From WLMZ01 sp963732585 (lineage in GTDB: Bacteria; Actinomycetota; Acidimicrobiia; Acidimicrobiales; Ilumatobacteraceae): a stretch of DNA of 64,000 nt. The notes below the pieces were generated by a model, which was given only the letters and a program-made list of their open reading frames with translations, was not told the DNA's origin and did no database searches. Below are positions 1 through 9,148 of the stretch, piece after piece. The stretch lies in NCBI GenBank assembly GCA_963732585.1, contig CAVSZY010000003.1, forward strand, positions 558,001-622,000, in the 5' to 3' direction. Every line of letters begins with the position of its first letter. The stretch's first letter is position 1. Position numbers and translations under genes: made by a program.

Positions 1-195
1 CCGGGCCTCGCCGCTGAAGCCGTCGTCCTTGCCCGCCATGATCCGCAGCAGGCTGGACTTGCCGGAACCGTTGGAGCCGAGGACACCGATCTTGGCCCCG
101 GGATAGAACGAGAGCGAGATGTTCTCCAATACCGTGCGATCGGGCGGATAGTGACGGGCAAGTTTGTAACAGGTGTAAATGAACTCGTGTGCCAT
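1..195 (-). CDS. ettA: EttA-type ABC-F translational ATPase, N-terminal fragment
   Basis: Only the first 65 codons are inside the window; the gene runs off the left edge. The translation begins MAHEFIYTCYKLARHYPP and carries LSFYPGAKIGVLGSNGSGKS, the first Walker A of an ABC-F protein, followed by LLRIMAG and a GEAR motif. This start region matches EttA (energy-dependent translational throttle A), a soluble ribosome-binding tandem ATPase acting near the E site. The ATG at 193-195 has no Shine-Dalgarno site, but TAAGGT lies 9 nt upstream on the same strand, consistent with a leaderless start. Assignment to EttA rather than another ABC-F member rests on this short stretch. Confidence 0.85.
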   Translation of the reverse strand, partial: MAHEFIYTCYKLARHYPPDRTVLENISLSFYPGAKIGVLGSNGSGKSSLLRIMAGKDDGFSGEAR

Positions 196-307
196 GGCCC
201 TGCAACCTTAGCCGCGGTGTCTGTTCCGAGATGATTACTCGATTGCCACTACTGCCAGTGCTACGTTGACGTGTGTTGATTCATCTATCACGAGGGGGTC
301 GGCTCCC

Positions 308-1060
308 ATGGAGCTCCTGACACAAGCTGGCTTTTCATTCCTATTTCGTTGGTTGCACGTCCTCGTCGGCGTGTGCTGGATCGGTTTGCTGTACTACTTC
401 AACCTGGTGCAGGTTCCAGCGTTCGCGGCCTATGGCGACGAGGGCAAGGCCCGCAACATCTCGATCGAGAAACTGGCCTCGCGGGCGCTGTGGTGGTTCC
501 GTTGGGCGGCGGTGTTCACGCTCGGCACCGGTTTGCTCATCGTCGGTGTGACGGACAATTACATGAAGGGTTTCATGGGCGATGATTCGGTCTTCGGTGT
601 CGCCTCCAACGCTGCGATCTTCGTCGGCATGGTGCTCGGTATCCTGATGGCCGCCAATGTGTGGATGGTCATTTGGAAGAACCAGAAGGTCGTCATTGCT
701 AACGCCTCCAATGTGCTGCAGGGCGGAGAGGCCAATTCGGCCGCCCCCGCCGCTGGACGCGCTGCGCTGCTGGCCAGCCGTCAGAACTTGGTCTTCTCGG
801 TCAGCATGCTGTTCTTCATGGTCGGCACGTCGCACTTCTTCGGCGCCTTCTCCGAAGCAACGGCGGGTAAGGCCTGGACGTTCGTGCTGATCGCCTTCGT
901 GATCATCGCCGTGTTGGAACTCAACTGCCTGGGCATGATCGGCGGCAAGGCTGTCGGCAACAAGCTGTTGTGGCCCTACGAGAACCACAAGAACGCATTG
1001 ATCTCGGCCTTCGCGCTGTGGTTCGTGCTCTGGATATTGGCGGAGATTCTGCTCGGCTGA
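308..1060 (+). CDS. PuuD-like (urate oxidase N-terminal domain-like) membrane protein
   Basis: A 250-residue multi-pass membrane protein. I chose the ATG at 308 because GAGGGGG lies about 9 nt upstream and the next residues start the first membrane segment; an earlier in-frame start at 266 has no such support. The N-terminal FLFRWLHVLVGVCWIGLLYYFNLVQVPAF resembles, in pieces, the His-containing first helix of the Urate_ox_N/PuuD family, whose characterised members are membrane urate hydroxylases fused to cytochrome c. This protein has no CxxCH haem motif and ends right after the last helix, so a urate activity is not established. About seven hydrophobic segments are visible. It stands alone ahead of a strong terminator. 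Confidence 0.6.
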   Translation: MELLTQAGFSFLFRWLHVLVGVCWIGLLYYFNLVQVPAFAAYGDEGKARNISIEKLASRALWWFRWAAVFTLGTGLLIVGVTDNYMKGFMGDDSVFGVASNAAIFVGMVLGILMAANVWMVIWKNQKVVIANASNVLQGGEANSAAPAAGRAALLASRQNLVFSVSMLFFMVGTSHFFGAFSEATAGKAWTFVLIAFVIIAVLELNCLGMIGGKAVGNKLLWPYENHKNALISAFALWFVLWILAEILLG

Positions 1061-1077
1061 GCACCGCTGTCAACGTC

Positions 1078-1105
1078 AAAGGGCCGCCCCGTGGGGCGGC
1101 CCTTT
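1078..1105. terminator. Bidirectional rho-independent terminator
   Basis: GGGCCGCCCC (1081-1090) and GGGGCGGCCC (1093-1102) form a 10-bp inverted repeat flanked by AAA before and TTTT after. It sits between the convergent ends of the PuuD-like gene and the cupredoxin gene and can serve both. Confidence 0.9.
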
Positions 1106-1128
1106 TGCATTCGATGGCTCGTGTGCGC

Positions 1129-1521
1129 CTACTCGACGACGAGATCGGAGAGCATTGCCTGGTGGCCGGGAACATTGCAGAACAAGCTGTAGTTGCCGGG
1201 TTCCAAGGTGTACTCACGGATTTCGACGTCGCCGCTCTTGGCAACTTCCATCTCACCCGGCAGCTGCACCCCGTCGGCGTCACGGATCACCAGCGTGTGG
1301 CGTTGCGTGTCGCGGTTGACATAGGCGACCTTCACCGATCCGGCGGCCGCAATGTAGCTGGCCTTGCCGAAGCGAATTCCTGGACCAGCATCGACCTCGA
1401 GGCCGATGTCCGACGGCAGGGTGACCGCCGATTCCGACGAACCACCGCAGGCGGCAAGGGTGAGTGCGAGACCGGCAGCGACGGCAGCCGAGACCAACGA
1501 GTGCGATGAGCGCGTAAGCAT
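1129..1521 (-). CDS. Cupredoxin-domain lipoprotein
   Basis: A 130-residue exported copper protein. Residues 1-24 form a lipoprotein signal peptide ending LTLAAC, with lipidated Cys25. The rest is a small cupredoxin fold with type-1 copper ligands in the usual spacing: His75 (QRHTLVI), then Cys115, His120 and Met123 in FCNVPGHQAM. The C-terminal loop also resembles that of plastocyanin and nitrosocyanin relatives. It is expected on the outer face of the membrane as an electron carrier or copper-binding protein; the partner is unknown. I chose the ATG at 1519-1521 because it gives a proper signal peptide and has TATAAT 6 nt upstream; a longer ORF extends upstream but is not signal-like. Confidence 0.85.
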   Translation of the reverse strand: MLTRSSHSLVSAAVAAGLALTLAACGGSSESAVTLPSDIGLEVDAGPGIRFGKASYIAAAGSVKVAYVNRDTQRHTLVIRDADGVQLPGEMEVAKSGDVEIREYTLEPGNYSLFCNVPGHQAMLSDLVVE

Positions 1522-1527
1522 GGGTTG

Positions 1528-1533
1528 ATTATA
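1528..1533 (-). promoter_or_regulatory. Perfect TATAAT -10 element for the cupredoxin gene
   Basis: TATAAT read on the minus strand ends 6 nt before the cupredoxin ATG, which places the transcription start at or next to the A of the start codon (leaderless). It is the best -10 match among the genes of this window. Confidence 0.75.
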
Positions 1534-1591
1534 TAAGCCGCTGCTTGCGAAATTCAACGCTACGGATAACCCGACAACAGTCACAGACGAG

Positions 1592-1597
1592 TACCAT
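1592..1597 (+). promoter_or_regulatory. Leaderless -10 element (TACCAT) for kgd
   Basis: TACCAT lies 8 nt before the kgd ATG, with no Shine-Dalgarno sequence between them. Confidence 0.6.
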
Positions 1598-1605
1598 CTA
1601 GTCCG

Positions 1606-4600
1606 ATGACTGCAACTGGACAACCCCCCGGACAGACCTTCGGAACCAACTCCTGGTTGGTCGAAGAAATGTATGCGGAGTACCTGTTCGATCCGACGAG
1701 CGTGTCCGAGTCGTGGCGTGAGTTCTTCTCCGACTACCGCTCGGCGGCGCCGTCGGCCCAACTGGCGGCTGCCGCCGTTGCTGCTGCCGCCGAGGTGCCG
1801 ATAGCGCCGGGTCCCGTTGCATCCCGTGCCGCCGTTGTTCCCTCTGGGCTACCCACAGCGGCCAATGGAGTGGCCGCTGCGCCTGCCAGCACTGGCACAC
1901 CCGAGCCCGGCGAGATCATTCCCGGCGAGGTGCTGCGCGGTGCTGGCGCGGCGATCGCGGCCAACATGGAGCGCAGCCTGGAAGTGCCGACGGCGACGAG
2001 CTTCCGCAACGTTCCCGCCAAGCTGTTGGAAGTCAACCGCAAGGTGATCAACGGGTACCGCACCCGTGCCGGGCGCAGCAAGGTCAGCTTCACCCACCTC
2101 ATTGGCTATGCGATCGTTCGGGCGATCGCCGACGCTGTGCCGCAGATGAACAATTCGTTCGTCATCGGCAGCGACGGCAAGCCTCGCTTGCTGCGCAACG
2201 CCGAGGTCAACATGGCCCTCGCCGTCGACGTCGCCAAGGCCGACGGGTCGCGCACGCTGCTCGTGCCGGTACTGCGCGATGCAGGCTCGCTGAATTTCGA
2301 CGGCTTCGTCGGTGCCTATGAAGAGATCATCCGTAAGGTTCGCAGCAACAAGCTGACCGTCGCCGATTTTCAAGGCGCGACGATCTCGCTGACCAACCCG
2401 GGCACGATCGGCACGGTGCAAAGCGTGCCGCGTTTGATGCCCGGCCAGGGCGTCATCGTCGGCGTCGGCAACATCGACTATCCGGCCGAATTTCAGGGCA
2501 GCGACGAGCGTTCGCTCGGTCGGCTTGGCGTCAGCAAGGTGGTCACGATTACCAGCACCTACGACCACCGCATCATCCAGGGTGCCGAGAGCGGCATGTT
2601 CCTCAAGCGGGTGCACGAACTGCTGCTCGGCGAACACGGCTTTTACGAAGACCTGTTCCGCGACCTCGAGGTGCCCTACGAGGCGGTGAAGTGGCGCGTC
2701 GACGTCAACCCGGCCAACAGCGAAGAAGCGATGCTGCACAAGCAGATGCAGGTCGCCACACTGATTCGGGTGCATCGCGTCCGCGGGCACCTGATCGCCG
2801 ACCTCGACCCGTTGCGCTGGAAGCTCCCGCAGATGCCAGTCGAGCTCGATCCGGCGACCTATGGCCTGACGATCTGGGACCTGGAACGCGAGTTCCTGAC
2901 CGGCGGCGTCGGTGGCGTCGACAAGCAAACTCTCGGTGATCTGCTCGGTGTCTTGCGTGACGCCTACTGCCGCACGATCGGCATCGAATACATGCACATC
3001 CAGGACACGGCGGAACAGCAGTGGGTGCAGAACCAGGTCGAAGGCGTGCATTACGAATTCTCCAACGTAGAGCGCGACCGCATCCTCGATCGGATCAACG
3101 CCGCGGAAGCCTTCGAGAAGTTCTTGGCGACGAAGTATGTCGGGGCGAAGCGTTTTGGTCTCGAAGGTGCCGAGTCGGCGATCCCGATCCTCGATGCCAT
3201 CCTCACCGAATCGGCCAAGGCCTCGATCCAGTCGGCGGTCATCGGCATGGCTCACCGCGGTCGGCTCAACGTTCTCGCCAATGTGCTTGGCAAGAGCTAC
3301 GACCAGATCTTCAAAGAGTTCGAAGGCCACGTCGATCCGTCGTCGGTGCAGGGCTCCGGCGACGTCAAGTACCACCTCGGGGCGACGGGTAAATTCGTCG
3401 ATGACGCGGGCAACGAGGTGGCCTTGGAACTCGCCGCCAACCCCAGCCACTTGGAGACGGTCGATCCGATCGTCTTGGGTATCGTGCGCGCCAACCAAGA
3501 CCGCATCGAACCGGTCGGCTCGTATGCCTCGCTGCCGCTGCTGATTCACGGCGACGCGGCGTTCGCCGGCCAAGGCTTGGTCGCCGAGTGTTTGGCGATG
3601 AGCGACATCAACGGGTATCGCGTCGGTGGCACGATCCACCTGATCATCAACAACCAGATCGGCTTCACCACCAGCCCGAAGTACGCGCGCAGCTCGTTGT
3701 ACTGCAGCGACGTCGCCAAAACGGTGCAAGCGCCGATCTTCCATGTCAACGGCGATGATCCGGAGGCGTGCGTGCGCGTCGCTCGTATGGCCTTTGCCTA
3801 CCGCCAGGCGTTCCACAAAGACGTCGTTATCGACATGGTCTGCTATCGCCGCCACGGGCATAACGAGGGCGACGATCCGAGCTACACCCAACCGCTGATG
3901 TACAAGGCGATCGGCGAGCGTCGCAGCGTGCGCAAGATCTATGTCGAGGCGTTGGTCAAGCGTGGCGAGCTGACGGTGGACGAGGCCGAGGCCATCCTGC
4001 AGGATTTCCACCTCAAGTTGCAGGGAGCGCTCGACGAAACCCGTGCTCATGCTCCCGCTCCGGTGAAAGTGGCGCGTCCTCCTGCCCCGCTCGGGGTCCT
4101 GCCACACATCGAGACCGGCGTCGAGAGAGCCACGCTCGATGCCGTCTTTGCTCATCTGACGAACTACCCGGAGGGTTTCACCCCGCATCCGAAACTGGCC
4201 CGCCAGTTCGAGGCCCGGGCCAAGCTGTACCACGAGTCCAACCAAATCGAGTGGGCGACTGCCGAGGCGCTGGCGATCGGCTCACTCGTGCTCGAGGGCA
4301 CGCCGGTACGGCTCTCCGGCGAAGATTCGCGCCGCGGCACGTTTAGCCAACGCCACGCCGCGTTGATCGACAACGCCAACGAGACGGCCTGGATCCCGCT
4401 CGGCGCGCTGCCTGGGGCCACGGCCAACTTCTGGGTCTACGACTCGCTGCTCAGCGAATATGCCGCCGTCGGATTCGAATACGGCTACGCACACGCCAAC
4501 CACGACGCGCTCGTGCTCTGGGAGGCGCAGTTCGGCGACTTCATCAACGGCGCACAGATCATCATCGACCAATACATCGTCGCCGCAGAAGACAAATGGG

Positions 4601-5283
4601 GGCAGGGCAATGGCCTTGTGCTCTTGCTTCCGCACGGTTTTGAGGGCCAAGGCCCCGAGCACAGTTCGGCGCGCATCGAACGGTTCTTGCAGTCCTGCGC
4701 CGAGGACAACATCCAGGTCTGCAATGCCACCACAGCGGCGCAGTATTTCCATCTCCTGCGACGTCAGATTCGCCGCGACGTGCGCAAGCCGTTGATCCAA
4801 TTCACGCCGAAGTCGGCGCTGCGCATGGCCCAAAGTCGTTCGCTGGTCGATGAGCTGGCCAGCGGGTCGTTCCAGGAGGTGCTCGACGACCCCACGCCGG
4901 GCCTCGACCGCAATGCCGTCGAGCGGATCGTGTTCTGCAGCGGCAAGGTGGCCTGGGATGCCTTCGCTGAGCGCGACAAGCGCACTGCTCCGGTGGCGAT
5001 CGTGCGCGTCGAACAGCTCTATCCGTTCCCGGTCGAACAGATGCGCGAGACGCTCGGGAACTACCCCAACGCGCGCCAGCTGGTCTGGCTGCAAGAAGAG
5101 CCGCGCAACATGGGCCCATGGCACTTTGTCGAGGCGCAGGTGTGGCGAATCAAAGAGCGCGGCTACGACATTCGCTGCGTCAGCAGGGTCGAAAGCGGTA
5201 GTCCGGCGACGGGATCGATGACGATCCATATACAAGAGCTCGCCGACCTGATGGAAGAGACGTTCGAGGGCTATCACGCCTGA
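1606..5283 (+). CDS. kgd: Multifunctional 2-oxoglutarate dehydrogenase/decarboxylase (E2-E1 fusion)
   Basis: A 1225-residue TCA-cycle enzyme of the actinobacterial Kgd/SucA type, which decarboxylates 2-oxoglutarate with thiamine diphosphate and also carries an E2 acyltransferase domain. Residues 1-45 contain the conserved N-terminal helix (WLVEEMYAEYLFDP, then WREFF); an Ala/Pro linker follows to about 105. The E2 catalytic domain covers about 105-345, with the active-site motif DHRIIQGAESG (His321). The E1 part follows, with AHRGRLNVL near 549, and the thiamine-diphosphate site GDAAFAGQG (from 649) through NNQIGF (682-687). There is no lipoyl domain, as is normal for this architecture, so a separate lipoyl E2 is expected elsewhere. 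Length agrees with the family. It is transcribed alone. Confidence 0.97.
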   Translation: MTATGQPPGQTFGTNSWLVEEMYAEYLFDPTSVSESWREFFSDYRSAAPSAQLAAAAVAAAAEVPIAPGPVASRAAVVPSGLPTAANGVAAAPASTGTPEPGEIIPGEVLRGAGAAIAANMERSLEVPTATSFRNVPAKLLEVNRKVINGYRTRAGRSKVSFTHLIGYAIVRAIADAVPQMNNSFVIGSDGKPRLLRNAEVNMALAVDVAKADGSRTLLVPVLRDAGSLNFDGFVGAYEEIIRKVRSNKLTVADFQGATISLTNPGTIGTVQSVPRLMPGQGVIVGVGNIDYPAEFQGSDERSLGRLGVSKVVTITSTYDHRIIQGAESGMFLKRVHELLLGEHGFYEDLFRDLEVPYEAVKWRVDVNPANSEEAMLHKQMQVATLIRVHRVRGHLIADLDPLRWKLPQMPVELDPATYGLTIWDLEREFLTGGVGGVDKQTLGDLLGVLRDAYCRTIGIEYMHIQDTAEQQWVQNQVEGVHYEFSNVERDRILDRINAAEAFEKFLATKYVGAKRFGLEGAESAIPILDAILTESAKASIQSAVIGMAHRGRLNVLANVLGKSYDQIFKEFEGHVDPSSVQGSGDVKYHLGATGKFVDDAGNEVALELAANPSHLETVDPIVLGIVRANQDRIEPVGSYASLPLLIHGDAAFAGQGLVAECLAMSDINGYRVGGTIHLIINNQIGFTTSPKYARSSLYCSDVAKTVQAPIFHVNGDDPEACVRVARMAFAYRQAFHKDVVIDMVCYRRHGHNEGDDPSYTQPLMYKAIGERRSVRKIYVEALVKRGELTVDEAEAILQDFHLKLQGALDETRAHAPAPVKVARPPAPLGVLPHIETGVERATLDAVFAHLTNYPEGFTPHPKLARQFEARAKLYHESNQIEWATAEALAIGSLVLEGTPVRLSGEDSRRGTFSQRHAALIDNANETAWIPLGALPGATANFWVYDSLLSEYAAVGFEYGYAHANHDALVLWEAQFGDFINGAQIIIDQYIVAAEDKWGQGNGLVLLLPHGFEGQGPEHSSARIERFLQSCAEDNIQVCNATTAAQYFHLLRRQIRRDVRKPLIQFTPKSALRMAQSRSLVDELASGSFQEVLDDPTPGLDRNAVERIVFCSGKVAWDAFAERDKRTAPVAIVRVEQLYPFPVEQMRETLGNYPNARQLVWLQEEPRNMGPWHFVEAQVWRIKERGYDIRCVSRVESGSPATGSMTIHIQELADLMEETFEGYHA

Positions 5284-5316
5284 TCCATCGGGATCGTGAT
5301 CGCCGCAGGCCAAACC

Positions 5317-6066
5317 ATGCGTCTTGTCACCTGGAATCTCAATGGACTCGATGATGTCGCCGTCGACGAGCGCGCTGAAGCGGCGGTGTTCACCTCGATA
5401 CTCGGTGCGCGTCTCGACCAGCTGCAGCATGGGACAAGGCCGAGCGCGCCGCCGCAGGTATTGATGTTTCAGGAGGTGGTTCCACGGACGTTCGCCGCCC
5501 ACCTCAACCCGCATCTCAGCGCCGGCGGCTACAGATTGTTCCCCGCTGAAGCCCCGGAGAAGGAGACCTTCGAGGTCATCGCCGTCGCCGAGGGCGTGGT
5601 CGTCGAGAGTTATCGCAGCGTCGCCCTGCAGCAATCGAAGTATGGGCGGATGCTCCACATCGCCGATCTCGCGGTGCCCGACGGCGAGACGAGCAAGCCG
5701 ATGCAGGTCTTGACCGCCCACTTTGACGGCGGGAGCGAGGCGGGGGCGGTGCGCTCAGCGCAACTCCGCCAGGTGGCCAAGGCGATCGCCGCCAACGGAA
5801 TCTTCGCCGGAGACACCAATCTACGCAAGGCCGAGTGGGAGTCGGCGCGAGACTCACTCGGTGTCAGCGACGCCTGGGAGGCACTCGGCGAGCCAGCGTC
5901 GACGCGCTTCACCTGGCGCCGCGACGAGTACAAGGCGCGCTTTGATCGCATACTGCTCGGCAACGGAGTCAGCGCGCAGCGACTGTCGGCGCTGGGCACG
6001 TCCGCTCTTCCGGGAGGGCCGATGATCTCCGATCACATCGGGCTGGCACTCGACTTCACCGTGTAG
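5317..6066 (+). CDS. Endonuclease/exonuclease/phosphatase-family protein, TDP2-like
   Basis: A 249-residue EEP-fold hydrolase. The diagnostic motifs are TWNLNGLD at the N terminus, LMFQEV near 50, AGDTNLR near 165 and SDHIGLAL at the C terminus. The GDTNLR form is typical of tyrosyl-DNA phosphodiesterase 2-like members rather than Xth or sphingomyelinases, so a role in removing 5'-tyrosyl or related DNA adducts is possible; substrate is not shown by sequence. I chose ATG 5317 because it starts directly with the first fold motif (MRLVTWN); an in-frame GTG at 5296 is the alternative. Its 3' end overlaps the convergent HAD gene by 11 nt. Confidence 0.75.
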   Translation: MRLVTWNLNGLDDVAVDERAEAAVFTSILGARLDQLQHGTRPSAPPQVLMFQEVVPRTFAAHLNPHLSAGGYRLFPAEAPEKETFEVIAVAEGVVVESYRSVALQQSKYGRMLHIADLAVPDGETSKPMQVLTAHFDGGSEAGAVRSAQLRQVAKAIAANGIFAGDTNLRKAEWESARDSLGVSDAWEALGEPASTRFTWRRDEYKARFDRILLGNGVSAQRLSALGTSALPGGPMISDHIGLALDFTV

Positions 6067-6718
6067 CAAATCGGACGAGATCGAGCCCCGTCGCCTCGCC
6101 AAGGGCCTGCAATGCGGCTCGCGGTTCGACGACCTTGATCGTGTGCATGCCCATCGCCGCTGCTGGTTTGAGGTTGATGCCGAGGTCGTCGAGGTAGATC
6201 ACCTCGCTGGGTTCGACCGCCATCAGCTCGCAGGCCCGACGATAGAAGGCAAGCTCTGGCTTGCGGCTGCCGACCTTGCTGCTCTCGACGATGACTTCGA
6301 ACCGGCCCATGATCGCCGCCACTTCGGGATCGCGATGGGCGCTGGTGGTGCTCGGCTCGTCCTCGCTGACGCTGACCACGTTGTTGGTCAGACACGCCGT
6401 GCGAAAGCCGTTGGTAATGACCTCATCGAGCGCGGCGACGATCTCCGGCCGAACGGTGCCCGCGAGCAGGGCGAGCACGTCGGAGCCCGCCACCCGGTGG
6501 CCGAGGCCGGCGGACTCGTCAGCGAACTCGCTGTCGAATTCGTCGGGCCCGATGTCATTGCGCTCCAAGCGCGCCCAGGCGTTGTCGTCCGGATTGGTGG
6601 AATTGACGGTGCGGATGAAGTTGAGGGGGAGCGACTTGGCCAGCTCATAGCGGCGAAATGCGTCGAACGGCGACGAGGTGATAACGCCGCCGAAGTCCCA
6701 AAAGACAGTTGTGAACAC
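6056..6718 (-). CDS. HAD-superfamily phosphatase (epoxide hydrolase N-terminal phosphatase-like)
   Basis: A 220-residue haloacid dehalogenase-type hydrolase. Motif I is FWDFGGVITSSP, in which the first Asp is present but the usual DxD second Asp is Gly, as in the DFGGV subgroup related to soluble epoxide hydrolase N-terminal domains. Motif II Thr/Asn is in CLTNN, the motif III Lys in SRKPELAFY, and motif IV in IYLDDLGINL. Start: I chose GTG 6718 because TACGAT lies 6 nt upstream (leaderless) and translation then begins four residues before motif I; longer in-frame extensions have no support. Substrate unknown. Confidence 0.8.
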   Translation of the reverse strand: MFTTVFWDFGGVITSSPFDAFRRYELAKSLPLNFIRTVNSTNPDDNAWARLERNDIGPDEFDSEFADESAGLGHRVAGSDVLALLAGTVRPEIVAALDEVITNGFRTACLTNNVVSVSEDEPSTTSAHRDPEVAAIMGRFEVIVESSKVGSRKPELAFYRRACELMAVEPSEVIYLDDLGINLKPAAAMGMHTIKVVEPRAALQALGEATGLDLVRFATR

Positions 6719-6766
6719 CCGATGATCGTACGTTGTGGTGCGCGGAACTGCTTGACTGGCAGAGCT

Positions 6767-8373
6767 ATGCCACACCACGTGATCATCGACGGATCGAATC
6801 TGGCCACTGAGGGCCGCACGGTACCGAGCCTCAAACAACTGAACGAAGCGGTGGCGGCCTACCGCAGCGAACACCCAGAGGCGCTGATCACCATCGTCGT
6901 CGACGCCACGTTCGGCCATCGCATCGATCCCTCTGAGCTCGCCGAGTTCGAGAATGCCATCGACACCAACGAGTTTGTCGCGCCACCAGCCGGCGCCGTC
7001 GGGCGAGGTGATGGCTTCGTCCTCAGCATCGCCAAAAAGGTCGATGCCACCGTGTTGTCCAACGACAGCTATCAGGAGTTCCACGGGGAGTATGGCTGGT
7101 TGTTCGATCCGGGTCGCCTGATCGGCGGAAAGCCCGTTCCCCACGTCGGCTGGGTGTTCGTCGAGCGGACTCCTGTGCGCGGTCCGATCAGTCGGCGATC
7201 GCTGAAGGAACGCAAGGTTGTCGACAAGGTCACCGGGCGGGTGCGCGGCAAGGCCTCGGTCGCCGCCGTGCCGGCGATCAGCGCCGACGGTCCCATGCCG
7301 GTGCCTTCGGCGCCGCCACCAGGCGCTCGGCTCCCCGTGGCCGGCAGGGCGCGTCCGCGGCTCGCAGGTCACAGACACAGCGACCGCGGACAAGGCGCCC
7401 CAGGACAGGTCGCGGACGCGGCGGCCCGCTGCGTCGGCAACGGCTGTGGCACAACCGCCCACGGCATCCGATCAGGCCGACGCTGCCGCCAAGGCCGCCA
7501 GCTCGCGCAGCAACGATCTGATGCCGTTCCTCACCTTCGTCGAACACCACCCGGTCGGCACCGAGGTCGATGCGGTCGTCGATCATTACTCGTCGCACGG
7601 CGCCTATGTTTTCTGCGGCCCCGTTCTCGCCTATGTGCCCCTGCGTCTGATGTCGGATCCGCCGCCGCGCAGCGCCAGGGAGATGTGGGCGATCGGCGAT
7701 GTCGTCAAGCTGTTCGTCCATGGCTTCACCCCGGCACGGCGCAGCATCGACTTGGCTACGGCGGCGATGGCCGCGCCCCTGCTGGCCAAACTCGAGCAGG
7801 ATCGGGCAACCGCTGCCGCGAAACCGGCGAAACCGGCGAGAGCCTCGGCGAAGCGGACGAAGACGGCGGCACCTGCGCACGCCGCGCCAGTTGCAGACGT
7901 CGTGCCCGTAGCAGAGGCGATGCCAACAGCAGCACCCAAGCGCGGCCAGCGCCGGGGCAAGGCACAGGCAACCACCGCCACCGGGCCGGAGATTGCTCCA
8001 GCAACTGCCGTCCAACCGGACAGCGAAGCAGCCGAGGTAGCCGCCGTGGCTGTCAAGGCCGCACGAACGCCGCGGACCAAGCCGTCCCGTGGACGCCCAC
8101 CAGCCAGCACCAAGGCGACCACGCTCGTGGAGCCTGCAGCCGCGGAGGTCCCTCTACCAGCACTACCGCCCGCCGCCGCGGCGAGAACGGCAGCGCCAGA
8201 GCGCGCCAAAGGCCCCGACGACACGCAAGCCCTCGACACCCAAGCCCTCGACAGGCGCATCGGCGGCCGCTGAGGCCCCCGCCGAAGCCGCGCCCGTGGT
8301 GGCGTCGGCGGCGAAACCCGCTCGACGCGTCGGCCGTGCACCAAAGGCACAGAGCGGCAAGCTACCGTCGTAG
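6767..8373 (+). CDS. NYN-domain putative ribonuclease with S1-like region; reading frame broken twice
   Basis: From ATG 6767 (MPHHVIIDGSNLATEG) the first 170-190 residues form a NYN/PIN-fold domain: the Asp of IIDGSN, the VVDATFG strand and SNDSYQEF, with metal-binding acidic residues as in Zc3h12a- or YacP-like nucleases. After about 7300-7450 the protein-like signal moves to the +1 frame, encoding a block starting FLTFVEHHPVGTEVDAVVDHY that resembles an S1/OB RNA-binding domain, then a long Ala/Pro/Lys-rich tail. Near 8200-8230 it moves +1 again, giving an end ...RAPKAQSGKLPS with stop at 8371-8373, just before xth. Either one gene with two indels (sequencing errors or a decayed gene) or two genes are possible. 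An RNA nuclease or binding role is inference. Confidence 0.6.
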
Positions 8374-8377
8374 CGAT

Positions 8378-9148
8378 ATGCGCCTCGCCACCTGGAACGT
8401 CAATTCGCTGAAGGCCCGCCTGGCCCGTGTCGAGGAGTGGTTGAACGATGTACAGCCCGACGTGCTGTGCATGCAGGAGACCAAGCTCGCCGATGACGCT
8501 TTCCCGGCGCTGACCTTCCAAGCGCTGGGCTACGAGAGTGCGCATCACGGCCAAGGCCAATGGAACGGGGTGGCGATTCTGTCGCGGGTCGGACTCGGCG
8601 ATGTCGTCGCCAACTTCGCCGATGGCCGCCCGGCCGATGCTGAAGCTCGTCTGATCACCGCGACGTGCGACGGTGTGCGCATCAGTTCGGTCTACGTGCC
8701 CAACGGCAGGGCGCTGGATCACGATCACTATCGCTACAAGCTGGAGTGGATGGCCCGCCTGCGTGAGCACGTCGACCAAGGCAGCTCTGCTGGCGATCAG
8801 GTGGTCGTCGCCGGTGACTTCAACATCGCACCCGAAGATCGTGATGTGTACGATCCTCGCAAGTTCGTCGATCAGACCCACACCAGCCCGGCGGAGCGCC
8901 AATCGCTGGCGGCGCTGACCGACTGGGGTTTCAGCGATCTGTTCCGCAACGATCACCCGGAAGCGAAGCTCTATTCGTGGTGGGACTATCGGGCCGGCGA
9001 TTTCCATATGGGCCGTGGTTTGCGCATTGACCTTGTGCTCGGCACCCAGTCGGTCGCCGCTCGGCAACGCTTCAGCGTCATCGATCGCAATGCCCGCAAG
9101 GGCCAGTTGCCGAGTGATCACGCACCGGTGATCGTCGACCTCGCCTAA
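8378..9148 (+). CDS. xth: Exodeoxyribonuclease III
   Basis: A 256-residue AP endonuclease/3' exonuclease of base-excision repair. It shows the whole Xth motif set: MRLATWNVNSLKAR, MQETKL (Glu metal ligand), VYVPNG, AGDFNIAPED, the DLFR and YSWWDYR segments, LRIDLVLGT and the catalytic SDHAPV near the C terminus. Length is normal for the family. TACCGT ends 9 nt before the ATG, so it may have its own leaderless promoter although it follows the NYN locus by 4 nt. Its stop directly abuts the stop of the convergent helicase gene. Confidence 0.95.
   Translation: MRLATWNVNSLKARLARVEEWLNDVQPDVLCMQETKLADDAFPALTFQALGYESAHHGQGQWNGVAILSRVGLGDVVANFADGRPADAEARLITATCDGVRISSVYVPNGRALDHDHYRYKLEWMARLREHVDQGSSAGDQVVVAGDFNIAPEDRDVYDPRKFVDQTHTSPAERQSLAALTDWGFSDLFRNDHPEAKLYSWWDYRAGDFHMGRGLRIDLVLGTQSVAARQRFSVIDRNARKGQLPSDHAPVIVDLA

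Noticed and set aside
1849..4245. 798-codon open frame on the minus strand inside kgd
   Set aside because: It is antisense to the clearly conserved E2/E1 domains and has the His/Arg/Asp-rich composition of a high-GC shadow frame.
6143..9148. Continuous 1001-codon ORF suggesting an NYN-Xth fusion
   Set aside because: The middle part (about 7360-8377) in that frame is Arg/Cys/Trp-rich and not protein-like, while adjacent frames are; the continuity is chance in GC-rich DNA, and Xth has its own start and -10.
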